Shown: positions 16,930 through 23,405 of the stretch, piece after piece
Layout of the letters: each line of letters opens with the position of its first letter
How positions within the stretch are numbered: the stretch's first letter is position 1
Assembly: GCA_002354035.1 (NCBI GenBank)
Contig: DEKU01000003.1
Coordinates: forward strand, 1,580 to 24,984
Source of the DNA: Bacteroidales bacterium UBA2714
GTDB taxonomy: Bacteria > Bacteroidota > Bacteroidia > Bacteroidales > P3
Reading direction: 5' to 3'
Length of the DNA: 23,405 bases
The notes under the pieces: model-generated
The model's input: the letters and a program-made list of their open reading frames with translations, nothing else
What the model was told of the DNA's origin: nothing
Databases searched by the model: none
Made by a program: the position numbers and the translations under genes

Positions 16930-18996
16930 ATGGATCTGTTTTCTGCACCGGCACCCGAGAGCGCACGGCAACGGGTGGCCGAACTGACACGGCTGATAGA
17001 CCGTTACAATTATGAATATTACATGAACGACCGGTCGCTGGTGAGCGACTATGAGTTCGATGCGCTGCTGCGCGAGCTGGTGGAGCTGGAGAAACAGTAT
17101 CCAGAGCTGTCGCTGCCCACATCGCCCGCCCGCAGGGTGGGAGGGGAGGTGAACAAGGCTTTCCGTCAGGTGGAGCACCGGTTTCCGATGTTGTCACTGG
17201 GCAACACCTATAGCATCGAGGAGATAGAGGAGTTTGAGTCGCGCACACGGAAGTTGCTGGACGGGGTGCCGTTCAGCTACACCTGCGAGTTGAAATATGA
17301 CGGGGTGGCCATAGGACTGACCTACCGACATGGGCAGCTGGTGCAGGCAGTGACGCGGGGCAACGGGGCCGTGGGAGACGATATCACGTCGAACGCCCGC
17401 ACGGTGGGCACGATACCGCTGAAGCTGCAAGGCGACTATCCCGACGATTTCGAGGCCCGGGGGGAGGTGGTGTACCCGTTCGAGGCATTCGACGCCATGA
17501 ACCGCCAGCGCGAGGCCGACGGGGAACCCCCTTTTGCCAATCCCCGCAATGCGGCCAGCGGGTCGCTGAAGTTGCAGGACTCGTCGGAGTGTGCCAAGCG
17601 CAAGTTGATGTTTTGTATGTATTTCCTTATGCTGCCTCCCGATTCGGCACAGCAGCAGGACCCCGCATACGCTTCGCACTCGGGCAGGCTGGAAGTGGCC
17701 CGCAGCATGGGCTTCAAGGTGCAGCCATATATCAAGGAGTGCCGTGATATTCAGGAGATAAAAGCTTTTATCGACTATTGGGACAAGGAGCGGTGGAATC
17801 TGCCTTTCGGCATCGACGGGGTGGTGATAAAGGTGAACCAGACGGGGCTGTGGGACCAGCTGGGCAACACGGCCAAATCGCCACGGTGGGCGATAGCATA
17901 TAAGTTCAAGGCTGAGCGGGTCAGCACACCGCTGGAGGCCGTGACCTACCATGTGGGGCGCACGGGGATAGTGACCCCTGTGGCCAACCTGAAACCGGTG
18001 TGGCTGGGAGGCACCACGGTACGCCGCGCCACGCTCAATAATGCGGACTTTATAGCAAAACTCGATATCCGCGAAGGCGACAGCCTGCTGGTGGAAAAGG
18101 GGGGTGAGATTATTCCCAAGATAGTGGGTGTGGACCTCGAAAAACGTCCCGAGGGGGCGGAGCCGGTGAGGTATGCCACGGTCTGCCCAGTGTGCGGCAC
18201 GCCACTGGTGAGGCCCGAAGGCGAGGCCGGACACTACTGCCCCAACAGCGACGGGTGTCTGCCCCAGATATTGGGACAGCTGGAGCATTTTGTGAGCCGC
18301 CGGGCTATGGACATAGACAGCTTAGGGTCGGAACGGCTCAGGCTGCTGTATGATACCGGGCTGGTGAGCAATGTGGCCGACTTGTATGATTTGACGGCTG
18401 AGAAGTTGGTGGGGCTGGGCGAGGGCACCGCATCGTCGATACAGGAAAAAGGAGCCGACAACATCCTTAAAGCCCTCGAGGAGTCGAAGAAGGTGCCTTT
18501 TGAGCGGGTGCTTTTTGCTTTGGGAATCCGTTATGTGGGCGAGGTTGGGGCCAAGAAACTGGCCCGCCATTTCGGCAATATCGATGCCCTGATGGGAGCC
18601 AACGTGATGGAGCTGGCCATGGTGGAGGATGTGGGCGAGGTGACGGCTGTGGCCGTGAACGATTATTTTAACCTCGCGTCACACAGAGCCATCGTGGAAC
18701 GGTTGCGCGCGGCGGGACTGCAAATGACGGCCGAGGACAAGCGCGTGGGCAACCAGCTGCAAGGCATGACCATCGTGGTGAGCGGTGTGTTTCAGCATTT
18801 CAAACGCGACGAAATCAAGGCATCGATTGAGCAACACGGGGGCAAGGTGGGCAGCAGCGTGAGCGGCAAGACGACCTATCTGCTTGCAGGCGACAACATG
18901 GGGCCTGAGAAACTGAAAAAGGCGGAGAAAATAGGTGTTGCAATCATCAGTGAATCAGACTACGAGAGGATGATTGGCGAGGCGGACTCAAAATAA
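16930..18996 (+). CDS. ligA: NAD+-dependent DNA ligase
   Basis: A 688-residue enzyme sealing nicks in DNA during replication and repair, using NAD+ as AMP donor. All expected parts are present in order. Domain Ia holds the NAD+-binding YNYEYYMND region. The adenylation domain has the KxDG motif (ELKYDGVAIGL, catalytic Lys122). An OB fold follows, then a four-cysteine zinc finger (Cys419, 422, 437, 443). Helix-hairpin-helix repeats come next (FALGIRYVGEVGAKKLA), and a C-terminal BRCT domain (GMTIVVSGVFQHF to the end). Length is normal. The MDLFSAP start follows an A-rich stretch; no clear promoter is seen in the 84-base gap after the glycosyltransferase, so the two may share a transcript. Confidence 0.98.
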   Translation: MDLFSAPAPESARQRVAELTRLIDRYNYEYYMNDRSLVSDYEFDALLRELVELEKQYPELSLPTSPARRVGGEVNKAFRQVEHRFPMLSLGNTYSIEEIEEFESRTRKLLDGVPFSYTCELKYDGVAIGLTYRHGQLVQAVTRGNGAVGDDITSNARTVGTIPLKLQGDYPDDFEARGEVVYPFEAFDAMNRQREADGEPPFANPRNAASGSLKLQDSSECAKRKLMFCMYFLMLPPDSAQQQDPAYASHSGRLEVARSMGFKVQPYIKECRDIQEIKAFIDYWDKERWNLPFGIDGVVIKVNQTGLWDQLGNTAKSPRWAIAYKFKAERVSTPLEAVTYHVGRTGIVTPVANLKPVWLGGTTVRRATLNNADFIAKLDIREGDSLLVEKGGEIIPKIVGVDLEKRPEGAEPVRYATVCPVCGTPLVRPEGEAGHYCPNSDGCLPQILGQLEHFVSRRAMDIDSLGSERLRLLYDTGLVSNVADLYDLTAEKLVGLGEGTASSIQEKGADNILKALEESKKVPFERVLFALGIRYVGEVGAKKLARHFGNIDALMGANVMELAMVEDVGEVTAVAVNDYFNLASHRAIVERLRAAGLQMTAEDKRVGNQLQGMTIVVSGVFQHFKRDEIKASIEQHGGKVGSSVSGKTTYLLAGDNMGPEKLKKAEKIGVAIISESDYERMIGEADSK

Positions 18997-19033
18997 TTGT
19001 GAGTGCTATCTTACCCAAATGAAAAAAAAGACG

Positions 19034-19041
19034 TATCTTTG
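19034..19041 (+). promoter_or_regulatory. Promoter -7 element for the GH25-fold gene
   Basis: TATCTTTG is a perfect TAnnTTTG match inside CGTATCTTTGCAAA, identical to the sequence at the dnaX promoter. Transcription would start near 19048, giving a leader of about 48 bases to the ATG at 19096. The -33 element is weak. Confidence 0.6.
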
Positions 19042-19062
19042 CAAAAAAATAAATAGAGCAAA

Positions 19063-19077
19063 GTGGACACTGTCCAC
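19063..19077 (+). promoter_or_regulatory. Leader hairpin / inverted repeat before the GH25-fold gene
   Basis: GTGGACA and TGTCCAC form a perfect 7-base inverted repeat around a single C. It lies about 15 bases after the predicted transcription start and 18 bases before the start codon. It could be a 5' stabilising hairpin in the mRNA or an operator for a dimeric regulator. Confidence 0.4.
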
Positions 19078-19095
19078 AGGCATAAATACATATAA

Positions 19096-19773
19096 ATGAT
19101 GAGCAATAAAAATATGCGTTCGAAGTGGCTTGTTGCCGCATTTTCTTTGATTTTGGCCTTCCCCATGGTGGCCTCGTCACAAACAACAGCCCCGCTGGGC
19201 ATTCTGGTTTCGCAGGACCAAAACACCATTGACTGGCCCACGGTGAACGAGAGCAACGACCTGGAATTTGTGTATGTGATGGCTACAACCGGCGCCGCTA
19301 TCACCGACAACCGTTGCGCATTCAATCTTACGCAAGCCCATAAGGTGGGAATGCCTGTGGGTGCAGTACTCCGCTACGACAGACACTATTCGGCGCAGGG
19401 TCAATTCGACAATTACCAAGCCGCCGTCAAAGGACATCACCTGGATTTGGCTCCGGTGGTGTATGTGGTGCCGGACGGTGCTTTCGACATCAATGTGAAA
19501 CGTCTCGACATGCTGCTGCAGTTGCTTGAGCAAGAGTATGGCACAAAGCCTTTGATTATGGCCAGCCAGCAGACCTATCTCAAATATTTCAGCCTTGAGC
19601 GTTATGCCTCCTATCATGTGGTGATTGTGAGCAACGGGCTCAAATTCCCCGACACCCGATACACCTTCTGGCAGTATACCGACAAGGAGAAAGTGGCTGG
19701 CATAATGGAATATGTGCCGGGCCTGAAGCTGCACCCCACCTATCCGCTTGCGCGGCTGAAAATGTCCCGTTGA
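19096..19773 (+). CDS. Exported GH25-fold (lysozyme-like) protein lacking catalytic acids
   Basis: A 225-residue protein with a signal peptide (MRSKWLVAAFSLILAFPMVASSQ, residues 7-29). The mature part follows the pattern of GH25 muramidases: NTIDWPTV (43-50), LEFVYVMATTG (56-66), a central VGAVLRYDRHYSAQGQFDNY, and the end motif FWQYTDKEKVAGI (191-203). The acids that make GH25 enzymes active are not where expected. The usual GIDVS strand reads GILVS (Leu37). The KATEG strand reads MATTG (Thr65). The DxE strand reads VYVVPD. It is therefore probably a non-catalytic member, perhaps binding cell-wall glycan or another polymer. A gene for an outer-membrane barrel follows 101 bases on and may be cotranscribed. 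Fold assignment is by pattern only. Confidence 0.72.
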   Translation: MMSNKNMRSKWLVAAFSLILAFPMVASSQTTAPLGILVSQDQNTIDWPTVNESNDLEFVYVMATTGAAITDNRCAFNLTQAHKVGMPVGAVLRYDRHYSAQGQFDNYQAAVKGHHLDLAPVVYVVPDGAFDINVKRLDMLLQLLEQEYGTKPLIMASQQTYLKYFSLERYASYHVVIVSNGLKFPDTRYTFWQYTDKEKVAGIMEYVPGLKLHPTYPLARLKMSR

Positions 19774-19874
19774 AGAGGCTGGGCATAGGCTGATCAACCC
19801 CGGGAGAATGCCTGTTGGGCATGTGCGGGGTGTCGGTGTGTCGTAGTGCTTGTTTTGTCATTCAGTTCAGGAAT

Positions 19875-20606
19875 ATGAAGAAGATACTTTTGGTTCTGGC
19901 GGTGCTGATGTACTCCCTGCCGATGGCTGCACAGGTCTTTGTGGGAGGCAATGTGGGTTTCGACTATTCAACGTATAGTCGCAAAGAAGGATTCGACCCC
20001 ATGCTACCCCAAGGCATGGCGTTGCGGATTTCGCCACAAGTGGGCTACGCCTTTTCCCCCGGGCTCAAAGCCGGAGTGGTGCTGACGTTTGCCAACCAAA
20101 AATATACCTACAGCGACGGCTTTTTCGACACCCGGCGGGAGCAATGGTCGAATAATCGGCAGACCGAAAGGAATCTCATGACGGTCGGTGGCGGCCTGTT
20201 CGTGCGGATGGGCTTTATCGACTACAGGGATTTTACCTTGGGAGTTGAGGTGGCAGCCTCGTATGCTTTTGGCTTTGGCACCATACGCGACACGCAGTAT
20301 TACAGTACGGACAATTTCCCGGTGCTGTTCGAGTCGAAAGCTCACACACGCCAGATCGAAGCCAAGGTGACCCCTGTGGCAAGCTATCGGCTGTCAGACC
20401 ATTTTACGGCTGACGTTTATTTCGACGTGCTGTCGGTGATACTGACTCACACCATTGAGGACCGGTATAAAACGAGAGAAGTATATTGGTGGTCGACCGA
20501 TGATGAGCCCGTACTGGACAACACCACTTCCACCACCAATCTCCATCTCGGGGTCAACTCGCTCACGTCGCGACTGGTGTCCATCGGTTTCAGCTATGCC
20601 TTCTGA
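19875..20606 (+). CDS. Outer-membrane beta-barrel protein
   Basis: A 243-residue protein with a signal peptide (MKKILLVLAVLMYSLPMAAQ) followed by alternating hydrophobic/polar strands and ending in a terminal Phe (SIGFSYAF). Such an end is typical of barrels inserted by the BAM complex. Glycine-rich strands such as VFVGGNVGFDYSTYS, LKAGVVLTFANQKY and FTLGVEVAASYAFGFG are spaced as in an 8- to 10-strand barrel of the OmpW/porin-like small type. Substrate or partner is unknown. The ATG at 19875 is preferred over an upstream in-frame start at 19815 because the signal peptide begins there. It lies 101 bases after the GH25-fold gene; the two may act together at the envelope, but only position suggests this. 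Confidence 0.8.
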   Translation: MKKILLVLAVLMYSLPMAAQVFVGGNVGFDYSTYSRKEGFDPMLPQGMALRISPQVGYAFSPGLKAGVVLTFANQKYTYSDGFFDTRREQWSNNRQTERNLMTVGGGLFVRMGFIDYRDFTLGVEVAASYAFGFGTIRDTQYYSTDNFPVLFESKAHTRQIEAKVTPVASYRLSDHFTADVYFDVLSVILTHTIEDRYKTREVYWWSTDDEPVLDNTTSTTNLHLGVNSLTSRLVSIGFSYAF

Positions 20607-20701
20607 AATGACCCCGTCGCTCCTTACCGATACAATAGTATTTCAGCCAGCCACATACAGGCTCGCGCAGAATAAGAAATAATCATAAAAACTAAACATA
20701 C

Positions 20702-22174
20702 ATGGCAAAAGATTTCGTAAAGCGCTCAGAAAACTACTCCGAATGGTATAACGAACTGGTTGTGCGGGCAGACCTGGCCGAGAACTCGGCTGTCCGTGGC
20801 TGCATGGTCATCAAACCCTATGGCTATGCCATCTGGGAGAAAATGCAGCGTGCCCTTGACGATATGTTCAAGGCGACAGGCCACCAAAATGCCTATTTTC
20901 CCCTGTTTATCCCCAAGTCCTTCCTCAGCCGCGAGGCCGAGCATGTGGAAGGCTTCGCCAAAGAGTGCGCCGTGGTCACACACCACCGCCTCATGAACAA
21001 CCCCGATGGCACCGGCGTTGTGGTCGACCCCTCCGCCCGCCTCGAAGAAGAACTCATCGTCCGCCCCACCTCCGAGACCATCATCTGGAGCACCTATAAA
21101 AACTGGATCAAGTCCTACCGCGACCTCCCCATCCTCTGCAACCAGTGGGCCAACGTCGTCCGCTGGGAGATGCGTACCCGCATGTTCCTCCGCACGGCCG
21201 AATTCCTCTGGCAGGAAGGCCACACCGCCCACGCCACCCGCGAGGAGGCCGAAGAGGAGGCCCGCCGCATGCTCGATGTCTACGCCGACTTTGCCGAGAA
21301 CTGGATGGCAGTCCCCGTGGTGCGCGGCGTCAAGTCGCCCAACGAGCGCTTTGCCGGTGCTCTCGACACCTACTGCATCGAAGCCATGATGCAGGACGGA
21401 AAAGCCCTTCAGGCCGGCACCTCCCACTTCCTTGGACAGAATTTCGCCAAAGCTTTCGAGGTCCAGTTCCTCAACAAGCAGAACCAGCTCGAATATGTCT
21501 GGGCCACCTCGTGGGGTGTCTCCACCCGCCTGATGGGAGCCCTCATCATGACCCACAGCGACGACAATGGCCTTGTTCTCCCGCCCAAACTGGCACCCAT
21601 ACAAGTGGCCATCGTCCCCATCTGCAAGAATGACGAGCAGATGGACGAACTTGACGCCCACATCGCACCCATCATCGACGCCCTCCGTGCCAAAGGCCTC
21701 ACCGTCAAATACGACAACCGCACCGAGTATAAGCCCGGCTGGAAGTTCAACGAGTACGAATTCAAAGGCGTTCCTGTGCGCCTTGCCATCGGCCCGCGCG
21801 ACCTCCAGAACGGCACCTGTGAAGTGTGCCGCCGCGACACCCTCGAAAAAATCACCATGCCCATCGAAGGTATAGCCGACCACGTCTCCCAGCTCATGGA
21901 CGAAATCCAGAAGAGCCTCTTCCAGCGTGCCGCCGACTTCCGCGCCGCCAACACCCGCAAGGTCGACACCTGGGACGATTTCCAAGTCGAAATCGAGAAA
22001 GGCGGATTCCTCCTCTGCCACTGGGACGGCACCACCGAGACCGAGGAGCGCATCAAAGAACTCACCAAAGCCACCATCCGCTGCATCCCCTACGACGCTC
22101 CCGAAGAGGAAGGCCGCTGCATCCTCACCTGCAAGCCCTCCCACCGCCGCGTAATCTTCGCCCGCGCCTATTAA
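20702..22174 (+). CDS. proS: Prolyl-tRNA synthetase (archaeal/eukaryotic-like short type)
   Basis: A 490-residue class II aminoacyl-tRNA synthetase that joins proline to its tRNA. Class II motifs are clear: motif 1 region GCMVIKPYGYAIWEKM, RPTSE at 121-125, motif 2 region RTAEFLWQEGHTAH (164-177), and GTSHFLGQNFAKAFEV. An anticodon-binding domain (VAIVPICKND onward) and the extra C-terminal domain ending RVIFARAY follow. The bacterial-type editing insertion between motifs 2 and 3 is absent, which fits this short type, widespread in Bacteroidetes. Beyond the first ~60 codons it uses mainly C-ending codons (GTC, CTC, ACC), unlike ligA and dnaX, which favour G-ending ones; high expression could explain this. 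A terminator follows at 22200. Confidence 0.97.
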   Translation: MAKDFVKRSENYSEWYNELVVRADLAENSAVRGCMVIKPYGYAIWEKMQRALDDMFKATGHQNAYFPLFIPKSFLSREAEHVEGFAKECAVVTHHRLMNNPDGTGVVVDPSARLEEELIVRPTSETIIWSTYKNWIKSYRDLPILCNQWANVVRWEMRTRMFLRTAEFLWQEGHTAHATREEAEEEARRMLDVYADFAENWMAVPVVRGVKSPNERFAGALDTYCIEAMMQDGKALQAGTSHFLGQNFAKAFEVQFLNKQNQLEYVWATSWGVSTRLMGALIMTHSDDNGLVLPPKLAPIQVAIVPICKNDEQMDELDAHIAPIIDALRAKGLTVKYDNRTEYKPGWKFNEYEFKGVPVRLAIGPRDLQNGTCEVCRRDTLEKITMPIEGIADHVSQLMDEIQKSLFQRAADFRAANTRKVDTWDDFQVEIEKGGFLLCHWDGTTETEERIKELTKATIRCIPYDAPEEEGRCILTCKPSHRRVIFARAY

Positions 22175-22189
22175 CCGACGAACCGTCGG
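22175..22189 (+). other. Small hairpin right after the proS stop codon
   Basis: CCGACG (22175-22180) and CGTCGG (22184-22189) pair perfectly around an AAC loop, starting at the base after the TAA. There is no T-tract. It may protect the 3' end of the message or be part of the terminator region that follows. Confidence 0.4.
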
Positions 22190-22199
22190 AGGTAATAAC

Positions 22200-22240
22200 A
22201 ACAACGCCCGCACCTTTTGGCGCAGGCGTTGTTTTATTGT
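22200..22240 (+). terminator. Rho-independent terminator after proS
   Basis: AACAACGCC (22200-22208) pairs with GGCGTTGTT (22225-22233). The stem continues through GC and CC/GG pairs to a TTTT loop, and is followed by TTATTGTT. It ends the plus-strand block. Confidence 0.85.
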
Positions 22241-22415
22241 TAAGTCACTGTGTAAGCTTATTGCTGCTACAGATTAAGTAAAGATTATAATAGCAGTCTG
22301 CACAGATAAGAGCTGTAACTAATCAAAATGATTATGAATAGATTCAAAAGTACTATTCTATTCTATCCGTTATTCTCTTTTGAGTGGCTTGTCAATATGT
22401 TCCGTATAAGCCTTT
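22241..22415. other. AT-rich spacer, nothing recognised
   Basis: This AT-rich stretch lies between the proS terminator and the stop codon of the convergent minus-strand gene. No coding frame, promoter element or repeat is evident. It marks the start of the AT-rich right end. Confidence 0.4.
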
Positions 22416-23030
22416 CTATCCAATAGAGTGAATCACCAGTATAATATTAGCAACCAATATAAGGACACCAATAATAAGACCAAAGGTAATCATCGTTTTC
22501 AGTTTTCGATTACTGCAGTCCTTTTTTTGTTGTTTGGCTAATTCTTTTTGCATATCATTTTGTTGTTTGGCTAATTCTTCTTGCATATCATCGGTGGCTT
22601 GCTTTAAATCAGGAATAGCGTTTTGAATATTTTGTATCTCACGTCTATTAACTGTAGTAAAAGTTGTTTCTAAATTAGTAATCTTGTCAAAGTAATAGTT
22701 TGCTTTATCGAATTCCAGGATATAAGCATAGAGTATACTTTTCATATAGTAGGCGTAGCACTGAAGGTACAATCTGTCTTCGTCATTGACCATACTAAAA
22801 TATACAAGAGCTTGGTTGATAAGGGCTATTTCAGTGCTTGAGGCATCTGATTTGAAGTCAATATCCTCAATAATTGACATTGCTGTTTTGAATTCCTTTT
22901 CATGTTCTGAAGCCGCTAATAATTGCCCCAAAGTATACCCATCAATAAAAGTATCGATGCATGTTGCTATTAAGGTTAAGTCCACCATATCTATATACCC
23001 TGTCTTCGTGTCGGGCGCAACTTTTGACAT
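22416..23030 (-). CDS. Tail-anchored protein with helical domain and coiled coil, unknown function
   Basis: A 204-residue protein not matching a family I know. The N-terminal ~125 residues are helical and could form TPR-like hairpins (YLQCYAYYMKSILYAYILEFDKANYYFDKI). Residues 130-170 form a coiled coil containing an exact 11-residue tandem repeat, DMQEELAKQQN and DMQKELAKQQK (148-169). A basic stretch (KKDCSNRKLK) precedes one C-terminal membrane helix (about 180-200, ITFGLIIGVLILVANIILVI). This predicts a cytoplasmic protein anchored to the inner membrane by its tail. The ATG at 23030 has a good ribosome-binding site (GAGGTG, about 6 bases upstream), better than the GTG at 23072 that would add 14 residues. 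The gene ends in TAG. It is AT-rich and is the only gene in this block on the minus strand, so it may be acquired. Confidence 0.7.
   Translation of the reverse strand: MSKVAPDTKTGYIDMVDLTLIATCIDTFIDGYTLGQLLAASEHEKEFKTAMSIIEDIDFKSDASSTEIALINQALVYFSMVNDEDRLYLQCYAYYMKSILYAYILEFDKANYYFDKITNLETTFTTVNRREIQNIQNAIPDLKQATDDMQEELAKQQNDMQKELAKQQKKDCSNRKLKTMITFGLIIGVLILVANIILVIHSIG
22525..22590 (-). repeat. 33-base tandem repeat (two copies) inside the coiled-coil gene
   Basis: Copies at 22525-22557 and 22558-22590 differ by one base. Each encodes 11 residues, keeping the frame and the coiled-coil register. Near-identity points to a recent duplication and possible copy-number variation. Confidence 0.85.
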
Positions 23031-23040
23031 ACTCAGCACC

Positions 23041-23175
23041 TCAGTATAGTTTAATATAAAGAAGCGTGGCACTGATATACCACTTCTTTGTCTGAGGGTC
23101 GTGAGAAAAAACCTGGTAATAAAGATGTAGTAAACAGTCCACGCCTAACACATGAACCATTACACTCTCTTGCAT
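23041..23175 (-). CDS. Possible 44-residue leader ORF
   Basis: An ATG at 23175 opens a 44-codon frame (start MQESVMVHVLG, end LLYIKLY) closed by TGA at 23041-23043, 10 bases before the ATG of the coiled-coil gene. The TGA overlaps the ribosome-binding site of that gene, an arrangement typical of coupling between a leader peptide and a downstream gene. No good ribosome-binding site precedes it and it has no known relatives that I recognise, so it may not be translated. Confidence 0.25.
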   Translation of the reverse strand: MQESVMVHVLGVDCLLHLYYQVFSHDPQTKKWYISATLLYIKLY

Positions 23176-23245
23176 TACTTTGAAAATTTCTCACGTTTTC
23201 AGACACAAGAAAAGCATAACGCTTCGTCTTTCAATAAAATATGCT

Positions 23246-23279
23246 CTATGACACGTTCGTCATAGTCTTTGCAAATATA
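23246..23279 (-). promoter_or_regulatory. Promoter -7 element and start-site stem-loop for the coiled-coil gene
   Basis: On the minus strand a perfect -7 element TATATTTG (23272-23279) is followed after six bases by CTATGAC and GTCATAG (23246-23252 and 23259-23265), a perfect 7-bp inverted repeat with a 6-base loop. The expected transcription start coincides with the repeat, so the mRNA would begin with a hairpin. The repeat could instead be an operator. The leader to 23030 would be about 235 bases long. No clear -33 element is seen. Confidence 0.55.
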
Positions 23280-23405
23280 CTAAAATAATTTTGATTACCC
23301 ACTGCACGCGTCTTTTTTCTTTTATCGCTGCTTTTTTGTGTGTTCGTGGCAGCCCTTTTTGGTGCTGTCTCCAACTCACGGGTGCTGTCTTGCGCTGAAA
23401 AAGGT
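23280..23405. other. Right edge, unassigned, with a short direct repeat
   Basis: No gene is recognised. The 10-mer GGTGCTGTCT occurs at 23361-23370 and again at 23381-23390, exactly 20 bases apart, near the window end. It may be a protein-binding site pair or part of an element continuing outside the window. Confidence 0.3.

Noticed and set aside
20726..22213. Minus-strand open frame of 495 codons opposite proS
   Set aside because: Antisense shadow caused by biased third positions in proS; Gly/Val/Asp-rich with no recognisable domain.
1..23405. CRISPR array, tRNA, rRNA or complete insertion sequence
   Set aside because: No regularly spaced repeats, tRNA cloverleaf, rRNA-like segment or transposase frame was found by reading both strands.

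Overview
The window looks like chromosomal DNA from a Bacteroidota species, most likely order Bacteroidales. Three things point there. Promoter candidates match the Bacteroidetes -7 element TAnnTTTG (at 7953, 11160, 11610, 19034 and 23272). One secreted protein ends in a type IX secretion (T9SS) sorting domain. The DnaX tail and the prolyl-tRNA synthetase are of the type seen in this phylum. Stop codons are ordinary: TAA, TGA and TAG are all used, and TAG ends at least three other genes here.

Layout. 1-153 is an unassigned edge. 210-7925 (minus) is one giant gene for a cyclic beta-1,2-glucan synthase, with a clear promoter and a strong terminator. 8130-11086 (minus) is a two-gene unit for secreted proteins: an upstream exported protein of unknown function, then a T9SS cargo protein. 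A 520-base divergent intergenic region follows. From 11642 to 22174 everything runs on the plus strand: dnaX, a CPA1-type cation/proton antiporter overlapping dapF, a family 2 glycosyltransferase, ligA, an exported GH25-fold protein, an outer-membrane beta-barrel protein and proS, ending at a terminator. The right end is AT-rich and holds a small tail-anchored coiled-coil protein on the minus strand behind a long leader.

How it fits together. The plus-strand block is mainly housekeeping: replication and repair (dnaX, ligA), lysine/peptidoglycan precursor synthesis (dapF) and translation (proS), with envelope genes between. The minus-strand left half is envelope and export.

Most notable: dnaX is split by an in-frame TAG exactly where the ATPase/collar part (gamma-like, 366 aa) ends and the linker plus tau-type C-terminal domain begins. 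The downstream frame stays open for 208 codons and still encodes a recognisable conserved domain. This may be gamma/tau production by stop-codon readthrough or reinitiation, or a recent nonsense mutation or sequencing error. Other points of interest are a GH25-fold protein lacking its catalytic acids, an antiporter lacking its usual ion-binding Asp, and a sharp change of codon usage inside the glucan synthase gene at a domain border.
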